The notes below the pieces were generated by a model. The model had not been told where the DNA came from, made no database searches, and saw only the letters and a program-made list of their open reading frames with translations. Of a stretch of DNA of 48,410 nucleotides, positions 8,318-16,963 are shown piece by piece. The translations under genes and the position numbers were made by a program. The stretch is from JAVJPJ01 sp040217295 (GTDB taxonomy: Bacteria > Pseudomonadota > Alphaproteobacteria > Rhodobacterales > Rhodobacteraceae): positions 1 through 48,410 of the forward strand of contig CAYWTM010000012.1 of assembly GCA_964460185.1 (NCBI GenBank). Direction: 5' to 3'. Numbering within the stretch: position 1 is the first letter of the stretch; each line of letters opens with the position of its first letter.

Positions 8318-8608
8318 ATGGCGCAACGCCTGTTTCTCGAACGCAGGACCTATCGGCGGAACCGGCTGCAAGATGCCGCCCGGCTGTTGCCGATCCTTGG
8401 ATTTGTTCTGATCTTCGCCCCGATCTTCATTCGCGGCACCGAAGCCATGCCCGGCGCCGAGGGTGCGCCGGGGCTTGGCGATTGGCTGGTGTACTATTTT
8501 GTCGTCTGGGTGGTGCTGATCATTCTGACCGCACTGGTCAGTCATGCCCTGATCCGCGTCAGCCCCGACAGCGCACCTGTCAGCGATCCGACCGAGGACG
8601 GCGGTTGA
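8318..8608 (+). CDS. Small membrane protein with two helices, kinase-linked
   Basis: Hypothetical protein of 96 residues. A basic N-terminus (RRTYRRNRLQDAARL) is followed by two hydrophobic segments, about residues 23-40 and 54-78. It sits between the response regulator and the SSSF-kinase, 13 bases after one and one base before the other. Small two-helix proteins in this position resemble the DUF485-type partners found beside sodium:solute symporters, so it may be a subunit of the kinase's transporter-like domain. I cannot confirm family membership. Confidence 0.7.
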   Translation: MAQRLFLERRTYRRNRLQDAARLLPILGFVLIFAPIFIRGTEAMPGAEGAPGLGDWLVYYFVVWVVLIILTALVSHALIRVSPDSAPVSDPTEDGG

Positions 8609-8609
8609 G

Positions 8610-11294
8610 ATGTTGAGCTTCAACGGTCTTGTCGCCGTCTGCGTGATCTATGTGATGGGCCTGTTCGGTGTCGCCTTTCTGGCCGAGCGTCGCGCGATGG
8701 AAGGCAAGGCCCGCTGGCTGAATTCGCCCTTCACCTACACGCTCAGCCTGTCGATCTATGCCACTGCCTGGACATTCTACGGGGCCGTCGGAAACGCGGC
8801 GCGATCCGGTCTTGAATTCCTTACCATCTATCTGGGTCCCACCCTCGTGTTCATGGGCTGGTTCTGGTTGTTGCGAAAGATGGTGCGCATCGGGCGGGCT
8901 CAGCGGATCACGTCCATCGCCGACATGATCTCAAGCCGCTATGGCAAATCCGGGGCGCTGGCGGCGCTGGTGACGGTGCTGGCCGTGCTGGGCACCACGC
9001 CCTACATCGCCTTGCAACTGCAATCGGTTACCCTGTCTTTCGCGGTCTTTGCACAACCCGGCACGCCCGGCGCGCCGGATGCGGAACAGACGGCGATCTG
9101 GGTGGCTGCCGGGCTGGCGTTGTTCACCATCGTGTTCGGCACCCGCTCGCTGGACCTGAACGAGCGCCATCCGGGGCTGGTTTCGGCCATCGCGCTTGAG
9201 GCGATCGTGAAGCTTGCAGCACTGCTGGCGGTTGGCGTGTTCGTCGTATGGGGCGTGGCCGATGGCCCGTCGGACATGCTGTCCCGGATCGAGGCGAGCC
9301 CGGTGGCGGATGCCCCGTGGAACGGCGCGCGCTGGGTCGGGCTGACCGCTTTGGCGGCGGCGGCGATCCTGTGTCTGCCGCGCATGTTCCAGGTGCTGGT
9401 CGTGGAAAACTCGGATGAACGGCACCTGGTGACGGCGGGTTGGGCGTTTCCCGCCTACATGATGCTCATCAGCCTGTTCGTGGTGCCCATCGCGGTCATC
9501 GGACTGGAACTCTCCCCCCCCGACGCCAACCCAGATCTTTTCGTGCTGACCGTGCCGTTGGGGCTGGGCCAGGATGGTCTTGCGCTCCTGGTGTTCCTGG
9601 GCGGGTTTTCGGCGGCCACGTCGATGGTCATCGTTGCGGCACTGGCCCTGTCCACGATGGTGTCGAACCATATCATCATGCCGGTCTGGCTGCGTCTGAC
9701 GCGCCATGACGATCCGATGTCGGGCGATATGCGGCGCGTGGCGTTGACCGCGCGGCGAATGTCGATCGTGGCGGTGCTTTTCCTGGGGTTGCTGTATTAC
9801 CGGCTGTCGGGCGGCGCCGACGCGCTGGCGGCGATCGGTCTGATCGCCTTTCTGGGTGTCGCACAGATCCTGCCGGCGCTTCTGGGTGGCATCTTGTGGC
9901 GTGGGGCCACGCGCGTGGGGGCAGCACTTGGTATCGGGATCGGCTTTGCGATCTGGGCGTGGTTGTTGCTGATCCCCAACGTGGCGGAAACCGGCGGTGT
10001 GATGCCGGCGATGATCCAGGCCGGTCCCTTCGGCGTCGGCTGGCTCAGCCCTCAGACACCGCTCGGCCTGCAGGCGACTGACCCGCTGTTGACCGCGATG
10101 ATCCTGTCGCTGGGTCTGAATACGCTGCTTTTCATCCTGGGATCGCTGTTTTCCTTCCCCAGTCCCCTGGAACGGTTGCAAGGCGCGCAATTCGTCAATG
10201 TCTATGATCACTCCCGGCCGCTTTATGGCTGGCAGGGGGCGGCGGGCACGGCGGATGACCTGTTGATCATGGCGCAACGGATCCTGGGAGCCGGCCGGGC
10301 CGGGCGGCTGTTTCAGGCCGCTGCGCTGGTGCAGGGGCGGACAGCGGATCTGCCCGAACCGACCCCCGATTTTCTGGAACGGCTCGAACGCGAACTGGCC
10401 GGGTCCGTGGGGGCCGCGACCGCGCATGCCATGGTCGCGCAGATCACCGGAGGGGCCAGCGTTTCGGTGCGCGACCTGTTGGCGGTTGCGGATGAGACTG
10501 CACAGATCATGGAATATTCCACCCAGCTGGAGGCGAAATCGAGCGAGCTGGTCCAGACGGCCGCCCGCCTGCGCGAGGCCAATGCCAAACTGACGGAATT
10601 GTCCGTGCAAAAGGACGCGTTCCTCAGCCAGATCAGCCATGAATTGCGCACGCCGATGACCTCGATCCGGGCGTTCTCGGAAATCCTCATGCAATCCGAT
10701 CCGCTCGACGATGCAGCCCGCGCACGGTTTTCGCGGATCATCCATGACGAAAGCATGCGCCTGACGCGGTTGCTTGATGACCTGCTGGATCTGTCGGTCC
10801 TGGAAAACGGCCACGTGACATTGCACGAAGGCGACGTGCGGCTGCGCGATGTCCTTGACCGTGCCATTCACGCGGCCGGCGCCCAGGCCGATGACGGCCC
10901 GATGCGGATCGTGCGTGACAGGGCGGCCGAGGACGTTGCGCTGTGGACCGATCCCGACCGCCTGACCCAGGTTTTCATCAACCTGATTTCCAATGCCCAG
11001 AAGTATTGCGATGCAGACCAACCCGAACTTGCCATCGTGGTTCACGCGCCGCCCGGTCGGGTCGAGATTGAATTCGCGGACAACGGCAGCGGTATCCCGG
11101 TGCGCCAGCAGACCCTGATATTCGAGAAATTTGCCCGCGCCGACACGGCGCGCGGTGCACCTGGCGCGGGACTTGGACTGGCCATCAGCCTTGAAATCAT
11201 GTCGCGGCTTGGCGGGGGTCTGACTTATGTGCCGGGCGTGAAGGGCACCCGGTTCCGCGTGCGTTTGCCGGCCCGCGCGCTGCGCGTGGCCTGA
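8610..11294 (+). CDS. Sensor histidine kinase with N-terminal sodium:solute symporter domain
   Basis: An 894-residue membrane kinase of the CbrA/CrbS type. Residues 1 to about 520 form a 12- to 13-helix SSSF transporter-like domain, with YATAWTFYGAVGNAARSG near the start. A coiled-coil linker (QLEAKSSELVQTAARL) leads to the dimerisation domain with phospho-acceptor His677 in SQISHELRTP, then an ATPase domain with N box NLISNAQKY, G1 DNGSGI and G2 GAGLGLAIS. No PAS domain is evident. Relatives sense amino acids or acetate and control their use. With the upstream single-domain regulator and ScfR-type regulator it suggests a carbon-source sensing unit. Its ligand and target genes are unknown. 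Confidence 0.93.
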   Translation: MLSFNGLVAVCVIYVMGLFGVAFLAERRAMEGKARWLNSPFTYTLSLSIYATAWTFYGAVGNAARSGLEFLTIYLGPTLVFMGWFWLLRKMVRIGRAQRITSIADMISSRYGKSGALAALVTVLAVLGTTPYIALQLQSVTLSFAVFAQPGTPGAPDAEQTAIWVAAGLALFTIVFGTRSLDLNERHPGLVSAIALEAIVKLAALLAVGVFVVWGVADGPSDMLSRIEASPVADAPWNGARWVGLTALAAAAILCLPRMFQVLVVENSDERHLVTAGWAFPAYMMLISLFVVPIAVIGLELSPPDANPDLFVLTVPLGLGQDGLALLVFLGGFSAATSMVIVAALALSTMVSNHIIMPVWLRLTRHDDPMSGDMRRVALTARRMSIVAVLFLGLLYYRLSGGADALAAIGLIAFLGVAQILPALLGGILWRGATRVGAALGIGIGFAIWAWLLLIPNVAETGGVMPAMIQAGPFGVGWLSPQTPLGLQATDPLLTAMILSLGLNTLLFILGSLFSFPSPLERLQGAQFVNVYDHSRPLYGWQGAAGTADDLLIMAQRILGAGRAGRLFQAAALVQGRTADLPEPTPDFLERLERELAGSVGAATAHAMVAQITGGASVSVRDLLAVADETAQIMEYSTQLEAKSSELVQTAARLREANAKLTELSVQKDAFLSQISHELRTPMTSIRAFSEILMQSDPLDDAARARFSRIIHDESMRLTRLLDDLLDLSVLENGHVTLHEGDVRLRDVLDRAIHAAGAQADDGPMRIVRDRAAEDVALWTDPDRLTQVFINLISNAQKYCDADQPELAIVVHAPPGRVEIEFADNGSGIPVRQQTLIFEKFARADTARGAPGAGLGLAISLEIMSRLGGGLTYVPGVKGTRFRVRLPARALRVA

Positions 11295-11371
11295 GGTGGC
11301 GAACAAGACTTCCTTAACCTTTTTCGTGGCACCATGCCCCCGTCCAGCCCCGTCGGAGGTTCGTTCGCATC

Positions 11372-12412
11372 ATGGTCGATCCCAAGGCGCAGTCCGCGCT
11401 TGCCCGCAAGATCGCGGCGCATGCCCGCATGGTCCAACCCGCGCCCGATCTTGGGGCATTGGCCAGCCGCGGATTTGGCCGTGCGCTGCGCCGCGCGGCC
11501 CAACCCTTCGATGGCCTGGGCCTGAGGTTGGACCATGCGCAATGCGATGTCGGGGAAGATCTTGACGCCGCTATTGCAGCCTTGCCCGCGCATGGTCTGA
11601 TCAGCGCGATCGAGGGCGATGAGGGCGCGCGCGGCTTGATGGGAATTGGCGCAGGGCTGCTGGACGCACTGATCGAGGTTCAGACCACGGGACGGCTCGA
11701 AAAGGACCAGCTGCCGCCCCGCTCCGTCACCCGAATTGACGAGGCCCTGGCCCGCGATTTCGTGGACCTGGTGCTGGCGTCCTTTGCGCAGGAACTGACC
11801 GATCTCGAAAGGCGCGATTGGCCGGTGCGCATGGCCCACGGCAGCCGTATCCCGGACCGCAACCGGATCAACCTGCTGCTGGCCGAAGGGGCCTATCGCG
11901 TGTTTCGGGCAGACATCGGGTTCGAGGGGGTCGACAGAACCTCGACGCTGCTGCTGGCGCTTCCGATTGACCCCGCGCTTGCCAGATCCGGCGGTGCGTC
12001 ACACGTGTCGGTCAGGCCGGCCGATGCAGACTGGATCGCTGCGCGCGCCGGCATGGTCCATGGTCTGCCCCTGGCTCTCGACGCGGTCTTGTTGCGGGTC
12101 ACGCGCCCGCTGGCCGAAGTTGATCGACTTGCCCTGGGCGATCTGTTTCCGTTCACCGCGTCCGACCTGCAGGCGATAACCCTGGAGACGGCGACAGGCC
12201 ATCCGGTCCTGCGTGCCCGCCTGGGCCAGATCGGCGGAAGACGGGCGGTCCGGATGCCCGCGGCCGATCCGGCAGGGCAACCGCCCGCCACACCCGAAAC
12301 CGCCGTGGCCGCCGCCGCGGACCCGCCGCCGCCTGCCACCGCTCGGACGGTGCCCGCGGCGGCCTTGCGTGCCGCCTCGACAGCGGCGGAGCCCAAAGCA
12401 GCGACCGGATAG
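11372..12412 (+). CDS. FliM-like protein with C-terminal SpoA (FliM/FliN) domain
   Basis: A 346-residue protein resembling the flagellar switch protein FliM. Residues 30-200 look like a divergent FliM middle domain, and about residues 230-295 form a SpoA domain (LPLALDAVLLRVTRPLAEVDRLALGD-type strand pattern, then GHPVLRARLGQIGGRRAVRM). The last 50 residues are Pro/Ala-rich and probably disordered. The N-terminal LSQDEIDQLL-type CheY-binding motif of classical FliM is not seen. No flagellar gene lies nearby. The family occurs in Rhodobacterales outside the main flagellar cluster; whether it works in the flagellar C-ring or elsewhere is unclear. A GGAGG site lies 12 bases before ATG. Confidence 0.75.
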   Translation: MVDPKAQSALARKIAAHARMVQPAPDLGALASRGFGRALRRAAQPFDGLGLRLDHAQCDVGEDLDAAIAALPAHGLISAIEGDEGARGLMGIGAGLLDALIEVQTTGRLEKDQLPPRSVTRIDEALARDFVDLVLASFAQELTDLERRDWPVRMAHGSRIPDRNRINLLLAEGAYRVFRADIGFEGVDRTSTLLLALPIDPALARSGGASHVSVRPADADWIAARAGMVHGLPLALDAVLLRVTRPLAEVDRLALGDLFPFTASDLQAITLETATGHPVLRARLGQIGGRRAVRMPAADPAGQPPATPETAVAAAADPPPPATARTVPAAALRAASTAAEPKAATG

Positions 12413-12480
12413 CATCGCGGCCCATTGCATTCCGCAACACCCCCCGGCAGTCTCTGCCTCGCAATGGGGAGGACAGGGCC

Positions 12481-13248
12481 ATGGGTGCAGCGGAATTTCG
12501 CGGGCAGGTAACCTCGGGCGAGACGCTCGTTGGAACATTCATGAAAACGCCGGCCGTCGACATCCTTGAGGTCTTGATCCTGGCCGGGCTGGATTTCGTC
12601 TGCCTGGATGCCGAACACGCGCCCTTCGACCGCGCGGCGCTGAACGCCTGCGCCGCCGTGGCGCGCGGCCATGACTTTCCGTTTTTCGTGCGCGTCCCGT
12701 CCGGCACCGCGCAAGAGATCGGGATGGCGCTGGATGCCGGGGCAACTGGTATCATCGTTCCCCATGTGATGGATGCTGTCGCCGCCGCGCGCGTCGCGCG
12801 CGCTGCGCGTTTCGGCCATGGCGGGCGCGGCTATGCCGGGTCGACCCGGTGGGCGGGGTTCGGCACCTGCGATATGACGACCTTGCTGCAGCGCAGCCGC
12901 GACCAGACCGTCGTGATCGCGCAGATCGAAGACCCGGAGGCGGTGGATCTGTGTGATGAAATCGCCGCCACCGATGGCATCGACGGCCTGTTTCTGGGCC
13001 CGGCGGATCTGTCCGTCGCCTATGGCAAGACCGACACGAGCAGCCCCGAACTGCACGCGGCGCTGGACCGGGTGGGGCAGGCGGCCAAGGCCCATGGCAA
13101 AGCCTACATGACTTTTGTGCCCAACGCGGCAGCCGGCAAGGAATGGGCGAAATATGGGTTCACCGCATGGTTCGTGGCCTCGGAACATGCCTGGATGCTG
13201 CAGGGCGCAAAGGCGGCCGTGTCCGGTCTGAAAGGCGATGCGGAGTAA
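12481..13248 (+). CDS. HpcH/HpaI aldolase family protein
   Basis: A 255-residue TIM-barrel class II aldolase that splits or forms bonds between pyruvate and an aldehyde or acid in aromatic or sugar-acid breakdown. LDAEHAPFD carries the conserved Asp/Glu-His cluster; the metal ligands are expected to be the Glu in QIEDPEAVD and the Asp in GPADLSVAYG. The start at ATG 12481 follows a GGGAGGA site. It stands alone, 68 bases after the FliM-like gene, with no pathway partner beside it, so the natural substrate cannot be given. 4-Hydroxy-2-oxoheptanedioate aldolase-like activity is the usual annotation. Confidence 0.88.
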   Translation: MGAAEFRGQVTSGETLVGTFMKTPAVDILEVLILAGLDFVCLDAEHAPFDRAALNACAAVARGHDFPFFVRVPSGTAQEIGMALDAGATGIIVPHVMDAVAAARVARAARFGHGGRGYAGSTRWAGFGTCDMTTLLQRSRDQTVVIAQIEDPEAVDLCDEIAATDGIDGLFLGPADLSVAYGKTDTSSPELHAALDRVGQAAKAHGKAYMTFVPNAAAGKEWAKYGFTAWFVASEHAWMLQGAKAAVSGLKGDAE

Positions 13249-13697
13249 AGGCCCCCGGTCCGGTCCGGCGCCGCCGCTCGGGGATGTCCGGCGTGCCATC
13301 TTGACCGCCCGGACCGCCAGATAGCCGTTCCACCCGGACGCATCTTGCCATTTGCCCCCCAGGACCAAGGGAAAGACCGCGCCCCGGGGCCGACAGACAG
13401 ACCTGATCGTCCCGGGCCTGAATCGTCCCGTGCCTGACGGCTCGCAGGTTGCCGCCGATGCAAGGGTCCTGAACGGGGCCTGAGCCGCATTTTCACTTCA
13501 TTTGCCCAAAATTTGACGCAAATGGGACCGGAAAACGCCTCCGGAAAACCGTCGAAAAGTTACAGCATGAACGTGCTCCTGCCTTGCTGTGTCGTCAAAT
13601 TGGAAACAATCCGCCGGGTCACGCATGGCGGCAAAGTCGATTTGAATCGCCGATGAACCACGTGGTCGGAACCGCGCAGACGGCAAGGAGGCAAGGA
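13249..13697. other. Intergenic region with small repeats
   Basis: This 449-base gap holds no convincing gene. It contains a tandem pair of 16-base units (ATCGTCCCGGGCCTGA at 13406-13421 and the same with one change at 13422-13437) and an inverted repeat CATTTGC/GCAAATG at 13499-13505 and 13518-13524 that could bind a regulator. The last 200 bases are A/T-richer and should hold the promoter of the lipoprotein gene. Confidence 0.45.
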
Positions 13698-14327
13698 ATG
13701 CTCAAGATCTTGAAAACACCCGCTCTGATCGTCGCGGCGGCGCTTGGCCTGTCGGCCTGTGCCACGCCCTTCGACGTGTCGCGGGATGCGCCGTTCGATG
13801 TCACCCCCGTGATCGAAGCGCAAACCCAGGACTGGTCGATCACCGGTGTGGACATCGATGTGCCCCGCTCCCTCACGGTGTCCGAGGCGAACTCGATCAA
13901 GCCGCGCTCGGATATCGTATGGCGCGGTGAACCCCTTGGTGACCGTTACCAGCAGGTCGATGACCTGATGACCGCGGCCCTGCTGCCGGTTCTGACGCCC
14001 CGTGAAAGCGGGGCGACACCGGTCATCGTCTCGCTGGACGTGACGCGTTTCCACGCGGTGACCGAGCGTGCCCGCTACACCATCGGAGGCGAGCACGAGA
14101 TCGAATTCAACGTCACCGTGCGCCATGCGGAAACCGGCCAGATCCTTTCGGGCCCGCGCAGCGTCGATCTGACCTTCCGCGCCCTTGGGGGCCGCCAGGC
14201 GATCGAAAGCGAAGCCCAGGGCCTCACGCAGCGCGTGCGGATCACGCAGCGCTTGCAGGAATGGGCGCGCGCCGAATTTCCAGCGCCCTACGGCGACTTC
14301 GTCACCGTGGCCGAGTTCGCCAACTGA
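13698..14327 (+). CDS. Conserved lipoprotein of unknown function
   Basis: A 209-residue predicted lipoprotein. Short basic N-terminus, hydrophobic core and lipobox LSAC with Cys21 mark it for lipidation. The mature part (from ATPFDVSRDAPFDV) looks like a family of Rhodobacterales lipoproteins now called DUF6778; I am only moderately sure of that name. It is predicted mixed alpha/beta with no catalytic motif I recognise. ATG 13698 is chosen because it follows a strong AAGGAGG site and starts the signal peptide; an in-frame frame extension to 13584 lacks these. Cell-envelope location is likely; role unknown. Confidence 0.75.
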   Translation: MLKILKTPALIVAAALGLSACATPFDVSRDAPFDVTPVIEAQTQDWSITGVDIDVPRSLTVSEANSIKPRSDIVWRGEPLGDRYQQVDDLMTAALLPVLTPRESGATPVIVSLDVTRFHAVTERARYTIGGEHEIEFNVTVRHAETGQILSGPRSVDLTFRALGGRQAIESEAQGLTQRVRITQRLQEWARAEFPAPYGDFVTVAEFAN

Positions 14328-14379
14328 TCCCTCACGATCCGCCCTTTCGCAGGGCCTCACGGACAGGTAGGAGGGGCGC

Positions 14380-15588
14380 ATGACAGCGCCCCTTTCGCCA
14401 TATCCCGTCCTGCGCCTGAAACCAAAGGCCGATGCCCGCGCCATCCGGCATGGCCATCCATGGGCCTGGGCCGATGACCTCGTGCTGGACCGGCGCGCGC
14501 GCACGGTCCCGACCGGCGCAATGGCGGTCCTGGAAGATGCCAACCGTCAGCCGCTTGGCATGGGGGTCGCCAGCGTCGAGGCGCGCATCGGGTTCCGGAT
14601 CCTCGATACCAACCCCGATACGGTGATCGACACCGGCTGGCTCCGCGCGCGGATCGGCGCGGCCCTTCGCTTGCGCGAACGTCTGTACGACGCCCCGTTC
14701 TACCGCATGGTTCATGCCGAGGGTGATGGCCTTCCGGGCCTGATCGTGGACCGTTTCGGCGACACGCTGGTGATGCAACCCAATGCGCAGTGGCTGGAAG
14801 ACCGAGAGGCCATGCTGGCCGAAGTTCTTTTGTCGCTCACGGGGTGCACGACGCTGATCAAGAACGGCACAGGACGCGCGCGCCTTGCCGAAGGTCTGCC
14901 CGACATGCTGGAGGTTTTGGCGGGTCCTGCGCCCCGCGAACCGATCCGCGTGCCGATGAATGGCGCCACCTACTTGGCCGATGTGATGGGCGGCCAGAAA
15001 ACCGGCCTGTTCTACGATCAGCGTGACACGCATCAGTTCGCTGCCCGCCTTGCGCGGGGTGCGCAGGTGCTCGACGTGTTTTCCCATGTGGGCGGCTTTG
15101 CCCTGGCGTGCCTGGCACATGGCGCGGCCCGGGCCGTTGCCGTCGATGCCTCTGCTCCGGCACTTGCGCTTGCCACTGACGGTGCCGCGGCCATGGGGGC
15201 TGCCGACCGCTTCGAAATCCGGCAGGGTGATGCGTTCGCACAGATGGAGGCGCTGGCCGACGAGGGGGCGACCTTCGATCTGGTCATCGCCGATCCACCG
15301 GCCTTTGCCCCGTCGAAACAGGCGCTGCAACAGGGGTTGCGCGCCTATGAGCGAGTGGCGCGACTGGCCGCGCCCCTGGTGGCCGAGGGCGGCATGCTGA
15401 TGCTGTGTTCGTGTTCGCACGCGGTCGATCTGGGCAAGTTCCGCGCCGCGTGCCTGCGTGGCATCGGCAGGGCAGGGCGCACACCGCGCCTGATCCATAC
15501 CGGGTTCGCCGGGCCGGATCACCCCCAGCACCCGTCGCTGACGGAAACCGGCTATCTCAAGGCGCTGGCCTTTCACCTCGCGCCATGA
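14380..15588 (+). CDS. Class I SAM-dependent rRNA methyltransferase, RlmI-like
   Basis: A 402-residue methyltransferase. The N-terminal PUA-like domain (residues 1-85) begins with LRLKPKADARAIRHGHPWAW, the usual start of the RlmI/YccW family; the Rossmann methyltransferase domain has the SAM-binding motif VLDVFSHVGGFALA and the motif IV DPPAFAPSK. The catalytic cysteine of m5C enzymes is expected in LMLCSCSHAVD. RlmI methylates cytosine 1962 of 23S rRNA; that exact target is inferred from the family. The stop overlaps the start of the PIN-domain gene by ATGA. Confidence 0.88.
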   Translation: MTAPLSPYPVLRLKPKADARAIRHGHPWAWADDLVLDRRARTVPTGAMAVLEDANRQPLGMGVASVEARIGFRILDTNPDTVIDTGWLRARIGAALRLRERLYDAPFYRMVHAEGDGLPGLIVDRFGDTLVMQPNAQWLEDREAMLAEVLLSLTGCTTLIKNGTGRARLAEGLPDMLEVLAGPAPREPIRVPMNGATYLADVMGGQKTGLFYDQRDTHQFAARLARGAQVLDVFSHVGGFALACLAHGAARAVAVDASAPALALATDGAAAMGAADRFEIRQGDAFAQMEALADEGATFDLVIADPPAFAPSKQALQQGLRAYERVARLAAPLVAEGGMLMLCSCSHAVDLGKFRAACLRGIGRAGRTPRLIHTGFAGPDHPQHPSLTETGYLKALAFHLAP

Positions 15589-16130
15589 CGGCGGTGATCG
15601 ACGCCTGCGTGTTGTATCCCACGGTCCTGCGCGAGATCGTGATCGGCACCGCGCGCGCCGACCTGATCCGACCGAAATGGTCCGACCGGCTGCTCGAGGA
15701 ATGGTTCAGGACGGCCGCCCGCCATGGCGGCCAGGCCGATGAGGCCATCGCCCGCGGCGAGGCTGCGCGCCTGAACGCCGAATTCCCCGGCGCCATGACC
15801 CGGGCCGATCCCCTGCGCGAGGCGCAGCTGTGGCTGCCCGATCCCGGCGATATCCATGTGCTGACCACCGCCGTAACCGCGCGGGCGCAGATGATCGTCA
15901 CCCTGAACCTGCGCGATTTCCCGCGCTCCGAACTGATCGCCCATGACCTTGGCGCCATTCATCCCGATGCGATGCTCTACGGTTTGTGGCTCGACCATCC
16001 CGATCCCGTGACCCGGATCGTGAACCAGGTTCACACCAGGGCCGCTGCCCTGTCCGGCCAGCCACTGGCGCTCAAACCGCTTCTGAAACGCGCGCGTCTG
16101 CCCCGGCTCGCCAAGGCCCTGGCAGCCTGA
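15585..16130 (+). CDS. PIN-domain protein (RSP_2648-like)
   Basis: A 181-residue PIN-like nuclease. The first acidic residue is in VIDACVLYP, further candidates are the Glu in LLEEWFR, the Asp in DPGDIHVL and the Asp in NLRDFP, matching the four-acid pocket of VapC-type PIN domains. It resembles a Rhodobacterales family named after RSP_2648. The start ATG 15585 overlaps the rRNA-methyltransferase stop by ATGA, so the two are translated together. No antitoxin gene is next to it, so it may be an RNA-processing enzyme and not a toxin. Longer than usual VapC (about 130 residues) by a C-terminal helical extension. Confidence 0.8.
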   Translation: MTAVIDACVLYPTVLREIVIGTARADLIRPKWSDRLLEEWFRTAARHGGQADEAIARGEAARLNAEFPGAMTRADPLREAQLWLPDPGDIHVLTTAVTARAQMIVTLNLRDFPRSELIAHDLGAIHPDAMLYGLWLDHPDPVTRIVNQVHTRAAALSGQPLALKPLLKRARLPRLAKALAA

Positions 16131-16141
16131 AGGCCCATGCC

Positions 16142-16198
16142 ATCTTTATCCTGAAAATATGGCGGGGGAGTCCGAAGGACGGGGGCAGAGCCCCCATG
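16142..16198 (+). repeat. Dispersed intergenic repeat, copy 1
   Basis: The core TTTATCCTGAAAATATGGC (16145-16163) is followed by a G-rich stretch and the hairpin GGGGGCAGAGCCCCC (16181-16195). The same layout recurs at 25018 and, as core only on the other strand, at 32721. It lies between convergent genes and may act as a terminator. Confidence 0.75.
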
Positions 16199-16218
16199 AA
16201 GACGGGCCGTCACCGCGA

Positions 16219-16917
16219 TCAGTCCCGAGGAAGCTCCCGCGCCCACCGCGCCTCCAGCGCCTCGATCGCCGCAACGCGCTCGGCCGTCTTGGGATGGCTC
16301 ATCAGCCAGGCCGGCATCCCGCGCCCGCCCATCCCGGTCAGACCTTCCAGCTTGTGGAACAGCGATTTCTGGGGCGCGGTGCCGATGCCGGCCTTCACCA
16401 GCAAGGCCGAGGCATAGGCATCGGCCTCATATTCGTCCTGCCGGCTCAGCCGCGCAGCCAGAAGAGAGGCCAAGGTGTTCGCGATCCACACGCCCACGCC
16501 CGGAATAAGCCGCCCCAGAACCGTGGCGAGTGCGACGCGCACGGCGTTCTGGCCCGAGAAATCGATCATCCGCCGGCGGCTGTGGCCAAGGGCGACATGC
16601 CCCAGTTCATGGGCGATCACGCTGGCCAATTCCTCGGCGCTGACCTCCCCCGCGCGGTACTTGTTGTAGAATCCGCGGGTCAGGAAAATGCGCCCATCAG
16701 GGGCAGCGAGCCCGTTCACCACGTCCATTTCGTACAGGTTCACGCGGATACGCTCCAACCCCAGGGCGGCCGCCATGCGGTCGGTCAGCGCCTTGATCTG
16801 CCCATCCGCAAGTTCCGAGGACCGCGCGTTCAACTCGCGCGCGGTCCGCCACGCCGAGAATTGGTACATGACAAGCGCGTAGCCGATGGCCAGCAGGATC
16901 GGGGTCAGTTTCAACAT
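16219..16917 (-). CDS. M48-family metalloprotease
   Basis: A 232-residue membrane-anchored zinc protease. One N-terminal hydrophobic segment (residues 4-22) precedes the protease domain; the zinc site is HELGH with the third ligand in DEYEADAYA. A second hydrophobic hairpin (residues about 120-150) lies between them, as in HtpX/Oma1-like enzymes. Family members cut misfolded or regulatory membrane proteins and lipoproteins; the target is unknown. It lies downstream of the P450 gene on the same strand, 46 bases apart, and converges on the PIN-domain gene. Confidence 0.88.
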   Translation of the reverse strand: MLKLTPILLAIGYALVMYQFSAWRTARELNARSSELADGQIKALTDRMAAALGLERIRVNLYEMDVVNGLAAPDGRIFLTRGFYNKYRAGEVSAEELASVIAHELGHVALGHSRRRMIDFSGQNAVRVALATVLGRLIPGVGVWIANTLASLLAARLSRQDEYEADAYASALLVKAGIGTAPQKSLFHKLEGLTGMGGRGMPAWLMSHPKTAERVAAIEALEARWARELPRD

Positions 16918-16963
16918 GCATCTGATATGGGGCGGATGGGGGCCGGTGGCAACGCCCCCGTGG

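Noticed and set aside
8931..11306. A 791-residue minus-strand open frame opposite the sensor kinase
   Set aside because: It is rich in His, Arg, Gln and Gly with no domain, the usual product of the reverse frame of a GC-rich gene; the plus strand holds a complete SSSF-kinase.
11893..13368. A 491-residue minus-strand frame over the FliM-like and aldolase genes
   Set aside because: It spans two genes and an intergenic region, with no recognisable domain or ribosome site.
15585..16130. PIN-domain protein as a VapBC toxin
   Set aside because: No antitoxin gene lies beside it; the coupling is to an rRNA methyltransferase, and it is longer than typical VapC.
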